Origin: Sinotaia quadrata
Lineage: Eukaryota > Mollusca > Gastropoda > Architaenioglossa > Viviparidae
Assembly (NCBI GenBank): GCA_028829895.1
Contig: CM054181.1
Span: 10,003,501-10,067,500, forward strand
DNA length: 64,000 bases
Direction of reading: 5' to 3'
Part shown: positions 35,619 to 46,939 of the stretch, one piece after another
How positions within the stretch are numbered: position 1 is the first letter of the stretch
Layout of the letters: the number at the start of each line of letters is the position of its first letter
The notes under the pieces: model-generated
Told to the model about the DNA's origin: nothing
What the model saw: only the letters and a program-made list of their open reading frames with translations
The model's database searches: none
Translations under genes and position numbers: made by a program

Positions 35619-35678
<60 letters not shown>
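35619..35678. repeat. (TG)n microsatellite
   Basis: About 29 TG units with one TATG. Confidence 0.96.
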
Positions 35679-35917
35679 GTTGCTTAGCTAATAATTTTTA
35701 CCCTGCACTGCTTCAAAAGTCACGGGTGGTATGAAATTTGGGATGAAGTGTACCGTGGCGCATTCATACCAATGTCAATGTAATGTTGTATTGCGTACAA
35801 GGCTTGATTGATGAACTGAAGTTAATCACAAAAACAAATATAAAGGGAACTACGTTGAGTTTTAAAAAATACTGATACAAAATGGCAGGATGTGCGTCAG
35901 TTCACTTATGGGCCTGC
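35679..35917. other. Unique sequence, no gene recognised
   Basis: Nothing noted. Confidence 0.4.
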
Positions 35918-36062
35918 TTATCCTATAGGCACAATAGTTAAAGTGCCTACGAGACTGTATTAATTATAAATTTAATAATAATTTCTGTATCCCGTAGGCA
36001 CAAAAGTTAAAGTGCCTATGAGACCGTATTAATTACATATTTAATCACGATTTCTGCATCCA
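35918..36062. repeat. 70-bp duplication with a conserved stem-loop
   Basis: Both copies contain 'taggcac' and 'gtgccta' separated by 10 nt (35927 and 35997 regions). The 7-bp stem is intact in each although the loop differs by one base. Confidence 0.85.
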
Positions 36063-36439
36063 GTAGAAACAATTCGTCTGCAAACAGGGAAAATTGTTGC
36101 TTTTGCTGGTCAGAAAATTCGGCAAAGTAATATCCAGGGCTTTGTAGTATCCTTAATACGGAAACTAGAAAGTGGGACTGAATTTTTAATCCAAGATAAA
36201 TTTAAAGTGCACATATTACAATTGGTTTTTAATGGTTGCCGCTTCGTGCCTTTTTTCCTTACTTAAATTTTTTTTAACGCCCTTAGAAAATAGCAGACGT
36301 GCTGGCAATCAAACTCTTACCACTTAATATGCCGTTACATTTAGTGTTTCTCTTCACAGAAAGAAGGCTGGAAGTTATTCATTTTGCTAAAAAATTAATT
36401 TGTTGATTTTGTTTAGAGGGGGGAAAGGCTTCGATCTGT
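36063..36439. other. Unique sequence, no gene recognised
   Basis: Nothing noted. Confidence 0.4.
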
Positions 36440-36745
36440 ATGTGTGTCTCCTTTGGACACGCCCGTTTTTTTCTATGTTTATATTTTCATCTGTCTTTCA
36501 TTCTATTTCTCTTTTCTTTTGTCTTGTTCGGCTTTTCCTCTCTCTCTCTCTCCTTTCTGTTTTACGTAGTTTTTTCCCACCCTCTTGTTTTCTTTCTCTA
36601 TTTTTATCTGTTCGTCATTATTGTGGTTTTTCTCTTTCCGTCTCTCAGTTTTTTCACTCTGTTTCTCTTTCCCACTCTGTCACTTTTTGTATCTTTTTTA
36701 TTTCAATTTCTTCCTCTGTCTGTCCCTCTTTTCCCGTCTCTGTTT
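36440..36745. repeat. Polypyrimidine-rich (TTTCTCT) low-complexity tract
   Basis: About 300 bp with more than three-quarters C+T on the plus strand. Three overlapping Phe/Ser/Leu-rich forward ORFs (65-141 residues) arise from it. They look hydrophobic but are compositional. Confidence 0.8.
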
Positions 36746-36844
36746 CTTTTTCAGATGTTATATTGTGTGGCTCAAAACATAAATCTGACATATAAATTGT
36801 TTTGTGTGACTCATTCACACAATGTGATTAGCAATATGACCTAC

Positions 36845-37200
36845 ACTGTGTACTTCAAGACTTGAATCTGACCTACAAATAGTGCTTTACATAACACAAG
36901 ACTTGAATCTGACCTACAAATATTGCGTTACATAACACAAGACTTGAATCTGACCTACAAATATTGCGTTACATAACACAAGACTTGAATCTGACCTACA
37001 AATAGTGCTTTACATAACACAAGACTTGAATTTGACCTACAAATACTGCTTTACATAACACAAGACTTGAATCTGACCTACAAATACTGCTTTACATAAC
37101 ACAAGACTTGAATCTGACCTACAAATATTGCGTTACATAACACAAGACTTGAATCTGACCTACAAATATTGCGTTACATAACACAAGACTTGCAATGTGA
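36845..37200. repeat. 41-bp minisatellite, 8-9 copies
   Basis: 'acttgaatctgacctacaaa' recurs at 36901, 36942 and so on, then 'tattgcgttacataacacaag' or 'tagtgctttacataacacaag'. The two subtypes are intermixed. Confidence 0.96.
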
Positions 37201-37800
37201 TCTACAAATGTTGCTTAACGTGACTCACAACATCAATATGACTTAGAATTATCGCTTTGTGAGACTCAGTATTTGCATAATCTGGCCTACAAATGTCTTT
37301 ATGTGACTCATGACTTCAATCTGACCTACAAATGTGTTTGTATGTTGCTCAAGACTTGTATTGTGACCTACAAATGTTAATGTATGTGGCTCAAGACTTG
37401 TAAAGTTACCTAGAAATGTTGATTGTGGCTCAAGAATGTGACCTACAAATGTGTGTGGCTCAAGTCCTGCACTGTGACCTACAAATGCTGTATATTGCCC
37501 CAACACTTAAGACCTACAAATGTTGTTTTACGTGACTGAAGCTTGCAATGTGTCCCATAAATGTTGTTTTATTTGGCTCACTAACTCTGTTTAATGTAAA
37601 AAAAAAATTATAACGTTCACCCATTGGTAGCCCAAAACTATGTGCTGGTGGAAATCCTATTACCATTAGTGGAAGTTTGAGATTGCTCAGTATGACAAAG
37701 GCCGTAATCTTGATCATACAGGAAAGAAATCTTCCAGTAAGGCCGACAAAGACCTTAATCTTGTTCATACAGGATAGAAATTTATGAGTATGGCCGGCAA
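37201..37800. repeat. Decayed extension of the 41-bp array
   Basis: 'gacctacaaatg' and 'gtggctcaaga' persist with irregular spacing to about 37560. A second unit 'ggccg(a/g)caaag(g/a)cc(t)taatctt' then appears three times to 37810. Confidence 0.75.
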
Positions 37801-37810
37801 AGGCCTAATC

Positions 37811-38335
37811 TTTATTGTTTCAAATTCGTGAAAGGATCATTGCAGCCACTTGAAGTTTGTGAATATAAATTCCAATGACTCATATCATGTGAAGCTTATT
37901 GCCTCATGTACATTCCTAAGAGAGATAACAAAGAAACTGTGTAACACAAGTTTATTGTTTTACAACCTCTTGCAAGAGTTACAGCTACTTGCCACCACTA
38001 ACCAAAGATGAACTGAACCTGGTTGGATAGACTTTAAATGGTCTGTAGTGATGGAATCGGTGTGATTAAAATATTCAAAAGATGGCGGTTGAATGGCTGT
38101 AATTATAAACTGTAAGGAGACTTTAAGAAGCGAGCGAATATGATTGATAAGTTGTAGATAAGCTGTGGAAGGATTGGGTGAGTGTGGTGGGTAACTTTAG
38201 GCAGGGAGCGATGGTTATGTAGGATTAAGTCTGATAATGGTGGGGAGAGTTGAATGGGTGTGGTTGATAACTGAAGGAAGAGAGGGGTGGTTATTTGATT
38301 GAGACTGATAAATGTAGGGAGGGTGGAATGAGTGT
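37811..38335. other. Low-copy sequence, no gene recognised
   Basis: Weak repetition of 'gggtgagtgtggt...ataactt(t)agg' at 38165-38320. Confidence 0.45.
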
Positions 38336-38535
38336 GAGCCTGAAGTACATTTCATTAACTTTATGAATGCTTATATATTGAAGTACATTGCATTACATTA
38401 TGAATGTTTATAGACTGAAGTATATTGCAATAATTTTATAAATGTTTATAGACTCAAGTATATTGCAATAACTTTATGAGTGCTTATAGACTGAAGTACA
38501 TTGCAATAACTTTATGAACGCTTATAGACTGGAAT
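38336..38535. repeat. About 40-bp minisatellite, 5 copies
   Basis: 'tatagactgaagtacattgc' plus 'aataactttatgaatgc' recurs with minor indels. Confidence 0.88.
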
Positions 38536-38639
38536 AGACTGCAAGTGCTGAATGAGTGTTTGTCGACCAAAGTGTTAAGACTAAATTACTATTTGTATGT
38601 TAAAGTGTTATGATTGAATGAATGTTTTAAGGCCGAAAT

Positions 38640-38935
38640 GTTGTGACTAAATGAGTGTTTGTAAGAAGAAAGAAATTATTATGGCTGAACGAGTGTTTGT
38701 ATGCAGAAAGAAATTATTATGGCTATTGAGTGTTTGTATGCAGAAGGAAATTATAATGGCTGTTTGTATGCAGAAGGAAATTATAATGGCTAATGTTTGT
38801 ATGCAGAAGGAAAGTATTATGACAGAGCGAGACTTTGTATGCAGAAAGAAATTATTATGGTTGAATGAGTGTTTGTATGCAGAAAGAAATTATTATGGTT
38901 GAATGAGTGTTTGTAGGTCGAAGGAATAAGTGCTT
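38640..38935. repeat. About 40-bp minisatellite, 7-8 copies
   Basis: 'gtatgcagaaagaaattatt' plus 'atggctgaatgagtgttt' with length variants. An 83-residue periodic ORF is spurious. Confidence 0.9.
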
Positions 38936-39059
38936 TTAGCGTGAGGAAACTGTTATGTATGAATGTGACTGTAAGCTAGAAGAAACTGTTACGGTTATGG
39001 TTGAATGAATATGACTGTTAATTGGAAATGAGATTGTGAATATTGAATGTCAGCGTAAC

Positions 39060-39425
39060 AAGAAAGGATAGAGTGAGGGCTTATTGAATGTGACAGTAAA
39101 ATGCATCAGATGTTGTGGACTTACTGAATGTGACAGTAAAATGCATCCGATTTTGTGGACTTACTGAATGTGACAGTAAAATGCATCCGATGTTGTGGAC
39201 TTACTGAATGTGACAATAAAATGCATCCGATTTTTGTGGACTTACTGAATGTGACAATAAAATGCAAATCGCCTATGAGGGTTGAATAACTGTGACAGTA
39301 AAGTGCAAATCGCCTGTGAGGGTTGAATGACTGTGACATGGTTGAATGACTGTGATAGTAAAGTGCAAATCGCCTGTGAGGGTTGAATGAATTAATTGTT
39401 AGTGTAAATCGTCTATGATTGAATG
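39060..39425. repeat. About 40-bp minisatellite, 8-9 copies
   Basis: 'ttactgaatgtgacagtaaa' plus 'atgcatccgattttgtgg'. It switches at about 39265 to a variant with 'gcaaatcgcctgtgagggtt'. Confidence 0.9.
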
Positions 39426-39632
39426 AACATGAATGTAATGTCATTCGACTAGGAAGATTGAATAATTATGATGACTATGAATGTGGCTGTTAATGTCAGC
39501 AATGATGACTGAATGAATATGTCTGTAGGCTAACTGGCAAATAAATTTCAATTGACTAAGAGGATTGAATTTAATTTTACTTTAAATGTCCATCGACTTT
39601 GAGGGTTGAATAAGTAATGTATGAGTCTAAAG

Positions 39633-39795
39633 GAGCCTTTTTCAACCTTTTTAGACTGGAGGAACCCTTGAAATAATTTTCATGCCCCAAGGAACATCTG
39701 TATAAAATTACTGTATCTACTTTCCTATTTTTTTTTAAATCGCTTCTCAGGCAACCCCTAGTGACCTCTCGAGGAATCCCGGTTGAAAAACCCTG
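39633..39795. mobile_element. hAT-like MITE, 163 bp
   Basis: The imperfect terminal inverted repeats are left gagcctttttcaacc (39633) and right ggttgaaaaaccctg (ending 39795), sharing TTTTTCAACC. The flanks gtctaaag (39625-39632) and ctctaaac (39796-39803) agree at six of eight positions, fitting the 8-bp target duplication of hAT elements. There is no ORF, so it is non-autonomous. Confidence 0.65.
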
Positions 39796-39803
39796 CTCTA
39801 AAC

Positions 39804-40451
39804 TGAATTCATTGAGTAGGTTGAATGAATGCTGTACTAAACTGAATTCATTGAGAAGGCTGAATAAATTTTATACTAAACTGAAAGAAGACTAAGCGTG
39901 CTGATTTAATGTGATTATAAACTGTCAGGGGTGGGGAGCAGCAAGGATTGAATATTTACAATCCTAAACTTTGAAGAGAATACGAAAGTTGGACGAACAT
40001 GAAAAGTTAAATAAGACATCTATTACTGTGCAGCATAGCTAATACATTCACTCTGGAAAACAAACAGGCAAGAAAGTTGACGGTCATGTGTAGATCCTCC
40101 AATGAATTCCTTCCTTTCATCTTGACGTTCGTCCTGTGTTATGTATGTGTGCATTGGCTTTCCAAAGCTGGCAAATTTACTCTGCTTTTGAAATTCATGA
40201 TTCTTGGTAGACCTATGTATAGATCGTTTCAGCATGTAAGTCTGTAATACTCACGCTTCTCAGAATTACCATCATCTTACGTCTCATTCACAGCCTGTCA
40301 CTCTATCACGCGTGTGTTTCGTTCACACTATCACATTTTCATCAGGATATGTTGAAGCCCCATTCACACTATGCCACTCTCACGGGAACATGTTCGAGTT
40401 ATTTCACCGTTTTGTCTCATTCACACAATCTTAATTTCACAAGGGTCATTC
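39804..40451. other. Mostly unique sequence, no gene recognised
   Basis: 'ctaaactgaattcattgag' is repeated at 39798 and 39836. The 40250-40460 part has loosely repeated 'cattcacac(t/a)at'. Confidence 0.45.
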
Positions 40452-40760
40452 ACATTCCCTCACTGTATTACCAGAATGTTTGTCACAATAAGAGTATTTA
40501 AATTTTCTCTTGGATATAATATTATCCCAATGTGAAGGTTACGTTATAATACTCACATTCCCTCACTGTATTACCAGAATGTTTGTCACAATAAGAGTAT
40601 TTAAATTTTCTCTTGGATATAATATTATCCCAATGTGAAGGCTACTTTATAATACTCACATTCCCTCACTGTATTACCAGAATGTTTGTCACAATAAGAG
40701 TATTTACATTTTCTCTTGGATATAATATTATCCCAATGTGAAGGCCGTTATAATACTCTC
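40452..40760. repeat. 103-bp tandem repeat, 3 copies
   Basis: 'cactgtattaccagaatgtt' starts at 40461, 40564 and 40667. Copies are nearly identical (aagg(t/c)tac(g/t)tt and aaattt/acattt changes). Confidence 0.97.
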
Positions 40761-41454
40761 AAGTCCGTCCTTGAGTGCCTGTCCCCGTCAGTTGATTGTT
40801 TATCTGCAGGTCAGATATACAGTTAAAATGTGGGCTTCAAGCTATTTTGTTATTGCCAGAAATATGTGTGTGTAATTATTTATTTGACGTTTTATGTAGT
40901 TTTTTGCAAGTAGAATTCCTTTCAACATAGGTGTGAAATTCCTTACTTTCAATTCAAACGACAGGTAAAATATCCATTGCATTTTTTTTTCCATTCTAAC
41001 TGGTCGGCTGTCTGTAAAAGAAAAAATAGCACACAACCAAATTCAATAAATATTTTATAACTTTATACATAGAACAGTTCATGTTTAAACATCTAGATAT
41101 CATGCAATGTGTTTTTTGCTGTCCGAGTGTAGAAGCTATCCATTTACAATAAAATTGATGCTAAAAAGAAATCCCTTAATAAAAACACCTCAATCATGTA
41201 TAATAAGCAACTTTAAAAAAAAAAAAGTTATTATCATTGCAAATTAGGTCGAGAATTCTTATCATTCGTGAACAAAGAGTTGTCACCAAGAATTTAAATA
41301 CATATATGTAAAACTCACATACAGTTAACTGCTTTTAAGCCCTTAACCTTCCGTCGACACATAAAGATATGGTTTGATTGGTCGGCGAGAAGAGTAATTA
41401 AGACGAAGTGACAGGCCTTTGTGTGCCATAGTGCCAACTGGTCGTTTGCGTCAT
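40761..41454. other. Unique AT-rich sequence, no gene recognised
   Basis: Nothing noted. Confidence 0.4.
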
Positions 41455-41479
41455 ATGTGTGTGTGTGTGTGTGTGTGTG
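41455..41479. repeat. Short (TG)n tract
   Basis: About 12 TG units. Confidence 0.95.
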
Positions 41480-41719
41480 GAGGAATGTTGCATTGTCGAG
41501 TGCTTTCTTTTCGCGTTAGTGAAAGTGTCGTCTGTCGCTATATGGATTCTTGTGACATTGCTCATAAACTAAATAAAAAATATTTTTTTCCAAACAAACG
41601 TCCCAGTGTAAAACAGACTGCCAGACTAGGACGAGCCTAAAGCTCACTGGTCTGTGTAGGTTTAGTTCGTAAAATGAGGTGTGAAGGTTACTAAACAGGT
41701 AGAAAGACCCAAACGTGCG

Positions 41720-42010
41720 TATGTATGTGTGAGTGGATATGTATGTGTGTCTATTTAGGGGTATGTATGCGTGTATGGTGGGGGTATAGATGTGTGTATG
41801 TGGGGGTTATATATGTGCATATATATGTATGTGTGTGCGCGGTATGTATATATGGGTGGGTGGGTGGGTGGGACATGTAAGTGTGTGGGTCTGTATGTGT
41901 TTGTGGGATATATATGTGTTGGTAGAGTGTATGTATGTGTGTATGGGGGTATTTATGCGTGTATATTTATGTGGAGGGTATTTATGCGGGTGGGGGATAT
42001 GAATGTGTGG
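41720..42010. repeat. GT/GGG-rich degenerate repeat
   Basis: 'tatgtgtgtatgggggtat' variants recur with GGGTG interruptions. Strong G strand bias. Confidence 0.85.
41854..41872 (+). other. G-quadruplex motif
   Basis: Five G-triplets separated by single T (GGGT four times, then GGG). This is the canonical pattern for a very stable parallel quadruplex. Confidence 0.85.
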
Positions 42011-42477
42011 TATGTGTTTGTGTTTTATATCAAGGAGCACGTTTGTGCTCGTAAGTGCGCTTATATTTGAGCAAGTGTGTACGTGAATCAAGTACTGTAC
42101 TAGCGTGCGTGTTGTTCGTGTATGTGTATGCACACGGAGGGGGGGGGGAGGTGTTTTATTTTTTAAGTGATAACTAAGAGACAATTGTATCTGACAATAC
42201 ATATAATGGACGCATATTTAAGTAAATTGTGACAACCGTTCTTGACTAAGTTTATGTTGTAGCCCCCCCCTTTTGTATGGACAAACACTGACCACGGACT
42301 CTTTCGCTTATACTAAACGGTTTTAAAAATACACAGAGGTCACTGAACCATAACGCACATAATAGACTCGGTCTGAAGCTGCGCTGAAATTCACACGGAA
42401 CTAAGGGAAGGTTCCTGGTCTAGGTAGTGATTCCCACAGCAAACACATGCAGCTCAAGTGAAATATAATGTACAAAA
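42011..42477. other. Unique sequence, no gene recognised
   Basis: Contains G runs at 42137-42149 and a C run at 42262-42270. No coding evidence. Confidence 0.4.
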
Positions 42478-42530
42478 ACACACACACACACATACACACA
42501 CACTACAGACGCACACAAACAGACACACAC
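42478..42530. repeat. (CA)n tract, interrupted
   Basis: CA with catac, ctacagacg and aacag interruptions. Confidence 0.9.
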
Positions 42531-43004
42531 GCAATTGTGTGCTTGCGAAGGTGATGTGGCAAAATATTTCCTTAAGCATTCAAGTACTCCTCTAGCAAAT
42601 GGCATAGCCTATCTACACAGGTCTAGATGTTTATAAATCTTCAGGCAGTAATTTCGGATGATTCTTAATTTTCTCTCAATTTCAAATTTCATAACTTGAA
42701 CAGTAAACATGAAGTAGACAAGTAGTGCGCATCAGTTGACCCACAAAAATTAGTGGTCAATTGGCCGCTTTATTATCCTTTAAGCACTTCTTTATTTTAT
42801 AAATGCAGCAAGGCCAAACTTACTGCATATTGTTACAACGTAATTTAATGACAAAAGGATTCGCTGACCTAATGATCTCAAATGTTTCCCTTGCACTGTA
42901 ACTGTTGGCCAGCACTAGGGAGATGGAGCTAGAAAAAGAAGCTGCTCCATGCTACATTATGAACTAACTCAATAAATTTAAAACAAAAGTTTTCTCTCTT
43001 CGAA
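42531..43004. other. Unique sequence, no gene recognised
   Basis: Nothing noted. Confidence 0.4.
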
Positions 43005-43455
43005 CACACACACACACACGTACAGTGTGTCAATGAAGTAAGCTTTAAAGCTCGACGACCTTAGTCAAAGGTCATCACTGTGTGTCAAAGTTAAATGACC
43101 TTAGTCAAAAGCAGTTACTGTGTATCACACCTCAATGACCGTACGCTACTGTGTGTCAAAACATAGTGACCTCAATCAAGGGTCGTCATTGTGTGCCAAA
43201 ACTCAATGAACTTAGTCAAAGGTTATCAATGTGTGTTAAAGCTCAATGACCTTAATCAAGGGTCGTCACTGTGTGTTAAAGCTCAGTGATCTTAGTCAAG
43301 GGTCGTCGCTGTGTGTCAAAACTCAATGACTTTAGTCAAGGGTCGTCATTTTGTGTTAAAGCTCAATGACCTTAGTCAATGGTCGTCATTGTGCGTTTAA
43401 ATGATCTTAGTCAATGGTCGTCACTGTGTCGAGGCTCAATGACATTAATCAAGAG
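43005..43455. repeat. About 40-bp minisatellite, 10-11 copies
   Basis: 'caatgaccttagtcaagggt' plus 'cgtcactgtgtgt(c/t)aaagct' recurs with moderate divergence. Confidence 0.93.
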
Positions 43456-43799
43456 TTGTCTTGAGGTGATGACGGTCAATTACTGTTTCAGCTAATTAAG
43501 GATTGTTACTACCTGCTAAAGCTCAATACCAGCTATTGCTCGCCTATTGAAACTTAATACAACATCTGAATCTGAATCTGTAAGAAATACTATTACTTTC
43601 TGTATGTATTTAGCACATCTACTCACTGTTATCTGGCTGTGTAACAGTAGCACAAATACTGTCCGTCTTTATCACTCTGACACATGCACTGTTATTTCCC
43701 AATATCGACCTTTAATTTCATAACACTCCTATTCGCTTTAAAACACCAACGCAAACTGTAACGTTATCACTGGCTGTACAAGTATCTGGTTGACATCAA
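43456..43799. other. Low-copy sequence leading into the superarray
   Basis: Isolated degenerate fragments of the neighbouring arrays. No gene recognised. Confidence 0.4.
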
Positions 43800-44650
43800 A
43801 CAGAATCGCCTTTGTTTGACTGTATATCACCACAACTGTTCGCCTTTGTTTGATTGTATATGAACATCATTATTCGCCTTTTATTTTAGGACCACCATTA
43901 TTGGTCTTTATTTGATGTATAACACAACCAGTATTGGTCTGTATTTGACTGTATAACACCACCATTATTGGTCTTTATTTGACTGTATAACACAACCAGT
44001 ATTGGTCTGTATTTGACTGTATAACACCACCATTATTGGTCTTTATTTGACTGTATAACACCACCATTATTGGTCTTTAATTGACTGTATAACACCACCA
44101 GTATTTGTCTTTATTTGATGTATAACACCACCAGTATTGGTCTGTATTTGATTGTATATCACCACCAGTATTGGTCTGTATTTGACTGTATATCACCACC
44201 AGTATTGGTCTTTATTGGACCGTATATCACCACCAGTATTGGTCTTTATTGGACTGTATAACAACCAGTATTGGTCTTTATTGGACTGTATATCACCACC
44301 AGTATTGGTCTTTATTGGACTGTATAACAACCAGTATTGGTCTTTATTGGACTGTATATCACCACCAGTATTGGTCTTTATTGGACTGTATAACACCATC
44401 AGTATTGGTCTTTATTGGACTGTATAACACCACCAGTATTGGTCTTTATTGGACTGTATATCACCACCAGTATTGGTCTTTATTTAAATGTAAAACACCA
44501 CCTGGTTTCATTTTTATTTGACTGAATAAACTCCCAGAATACGACTAACTGTATAACACCAACACTATTAGCCTTTATTTTACTGTATAACACCACTATT
44601 ATTCATCTTTATTTTACTGTATAACACCACCAGTATTGGTCTTTATTTGA
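43800..44650. repeat. Superarray block 1: 34-35-bp minisatellite (ATTGGTC subtype)
   Basis: More than 20 units of 'ctgtataacaccaccagtat' plus 'tggtctttatttga'. The centre (44150-44470) is homogenised to 'tttattgga' and 'tatatcacc', including some 3-bp-shorter 'taacaacc' units. It gives periodic ORFs on both strands. Confidence 0.97.
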
Positions 44651-44651
44651 C

Positions 44652-45898
44652 TGCTAATACTGAAGCTGCAGGGCAGAGGAAATCAAGGCTGAAGAATAGG
44701 CAGGCTTCAGACCAGGGCAAAGCACAACTGAACAGATTTTTAATCTGAGACATCTATGTGAGAAGTACCTTCAGTACCAACAAAACTTTATCATGTCTTT
44801 GTAGATTTTAAGAAGGCGTTCGACAGGATGTGGAATGCAGCCCTTTGGTTCACCATGAAACTGTACAATATCAATGCCAACCTGATCAAAGTAATAGAAA
44901 AACTTTACAGCAAGGCCACCAGCGCAGTCTGCTTCAACAGCCAAATAGGAGATTGGTTCAGGACAACAGTGGGAGTCAGACAATGCTGCTTACTTTCGCC
45001 TATTCTCTTCAACATCTTCCTTGAAGGAAATGACCCTGTGCTCTGGAAGACCATGAAGAAACTGTCAGTATTGGAGGCAAAACAATAACGAACTTACGCT
45101 TTGCTGATGACATCGATGGCCTTGCAGGAAATGAGGAGGAACTAGCTCAATTGGTGAAAAAACTGGACAGAACAGCTACTGCTTTTGGTATGGAAATCAG
45201 TGCAGAGAAGACCAAATTGATTACTAACAACACCAATGGCATTGGCAATGACAGCATGATTGGTGATCAGAAACTGGAAATAGTTAATAAACTCAAGTAC
45301 GTAGGAGCCATCATGACAGACGAGGGATCAAACCCTGAAATATTGTCCAGGATTGCGATGACAATAACAGCAATGGAAAAGCTGAAGACAGTTTGGAAAG
45401 ACAGAAACACATCTCAGTCAGCTCAAAGATCAGATTGATGTGCTCCTTGGTTGTATCTGTGTTTTTATATGCCTGTGAGTCCTGGACCCTCACAGTGGAT
45501 CTCGAAAGGAGAATACAAGCTACTGAAATGAGATGCTTTCGAAGGTTGCTTGGCATTTCGTGATCATGTCACGAATGAGGAAATGGGAAACAGAATTAGG
45601 TAAGCCATCGGGCCCTATGAAGAGCTATTGGCCATTGTGAATAAACGCAAACTGAAATGGTATGGGCATGTTACACGATCAACAGGGCTTGCCAAGACAA
45701 TCATGCAAGGTACTGTGAAAGGAGGGCGAAGGAGAAGAAGACAGGAAAAGATGGGAGGATAATATCTCAGAGTGGACAGGACTGAAACTGAGCAATACGG
45801 TAAGATTATCAGAGAACAGAATGGAATGGAAGAAATTGGTTGTCAGGTCATCAGTGGTGCCCCAACGGTCGACAAGACTAAGGGATGGATACAGAGAT
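44652..45898 (+). pseudogene. LINE reverse-transcriptase fragment inserted in the superarray
   Basis: Non-LTR retrotransposon RT, 3' half. The motifs in order are GFRPG (44703-44717), VDFKKAFDRMW (about 44800-44835), VGVRQCCLLSPILFNIFLE (RT block with S/P-ILFN), FADD (45100-45111, the catalytic pair), KTKLITNN, LKYVGAIMTDEG, LYACESWTL, and the C-terminal KLKWYGHVTRS and RSSVVPQRSTRLRDG. At least three frame changes (near 44790, 45030 and 45570) and in-frame stops make it non-functional. The N-terminal endonuclease and early RT are missing. It ends within about 10 bp of the protein's expected C-terminus, so there is little or no 3' UTR. No target duplication is visible. The C-terminal block is of a kind common in marine invertebrates; I do not assign a clade. 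Confidence 0.85.
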
Positions 45899-46470
45899 GA
45901 TACCACCAATATTCGTCTTTATTTGACTGCATAAAACCACCAGTATTCGTCTTTTTTGACTGCATAAAACCACCAGCATTCCTCTTTATTTGACTGTATA
46001 AAACCACCAGTATTCGTCTTTATTTGACTGTATAAACCACCAGTATTCGTCTTTATTTGTATAAAACCACTAGTATTCCTCTTTATTTGACTGTATAAAA
46101 CCACCAGTATTCGTCTTTATTTGACTATATAAAACCACCAGTATTCTTCTTTATTTGACTGTATAAACCACCAGTATTCGTCTTTATTTGTATAAAACCA
46201 CAAGTATTCCTCTTTATTTGACTGTATAAAACCACCAGTATTCTTCTTTATTTGACTGTATAAAACTACCACTATTCGTCTTTATATGACTGTATAAAAC
46301 CACCAGTATTCGTCTTTATTTGACTGTGTAAACACCAGTATTCGTCTTTATTTGACTGTGTAAACACCAGTATTCGTCTTTATTTGACTGTATAACACCA
46401 ACTGTTTTCATTTTTATTTGTCTGTATAACACCACCAATATTCGTCTTTATTTGATGGTCGCCTTACACT
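45899..46470. repeat. Superarray block 2: 31-35-bp minisatellite (ATTCGTC subtype)
   Basis: Same unit as block 1, but almost every copy has 'attcgtctttatttgactgt' in place of 'attggtc', and 'ataaaaccacc' in place of 'ataacaccacc'. Several copies are shortened (tttgtataaaacc). Confidence 0.97.
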
Positions 46471-46479
46471 GTACAGCAC

Positions 46480-46690
46480 CACTTGCTCACCTTTATTTGA
46501 CTGTATAGCACCACTTGCTCACCTTTATTAGACTGTATAGCACCACTTGCTCACCTTTATTTGACTATATAGCACCACTTGCTCACCTTTATTTGACTGT
46601 ATAGCACCACTTGCTCACCTTTATTTGACTGTATAGCACCACTTGCTCACCTTTATTTGACTGTATAGCACCACTTGCTCACCTTTTTTA
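46480..46690. repeat. Superarray block 3: 32-bp minisatellite (TTGCTCACC subtype)
   Basis: Six to seven near-identical copies of 'ctgtatagcaccacttgctc' plus 'acctttatttga'. Confidence 0.97.
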
Positions 46691-46939
46691 TAACTCTACA
46701 ACACCATAATGCTCAAATTAATTTATTTTTAATGTATAACATCCCTCTGTTGCTCATCTTAGCAAGGCTTAATAACACTAACGTCATCTATAACACCACA
46801 GTGCTTGCCCTTAACACGACTTGATAACACTACAGTGCTCGCTCTTAACATGACTTGATAACCCCAACATCGTCTGATTGTATAACACCGCAATACTCGC
46901 CCTTAGATCTAATAACACTAACGTCATATGTAACACCAC
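46691..46939. repeat. Degenerate link between superarray blocks
   Basis: 'ataacacta(a/c)' , 'acaccacagtgctcgccctta' and 'gacttgataacac' fragments occur at irregular spacing. Confidence 0.75.

Noticed and set aside
36400..36865. Phe/Leu/Ser-rich ORFs of 131 and 141 residues that look like multi-pass membrane proteins
   Set aside because: Arise from a polypyrimidine tract in overlapping frames, with no conserved motif.
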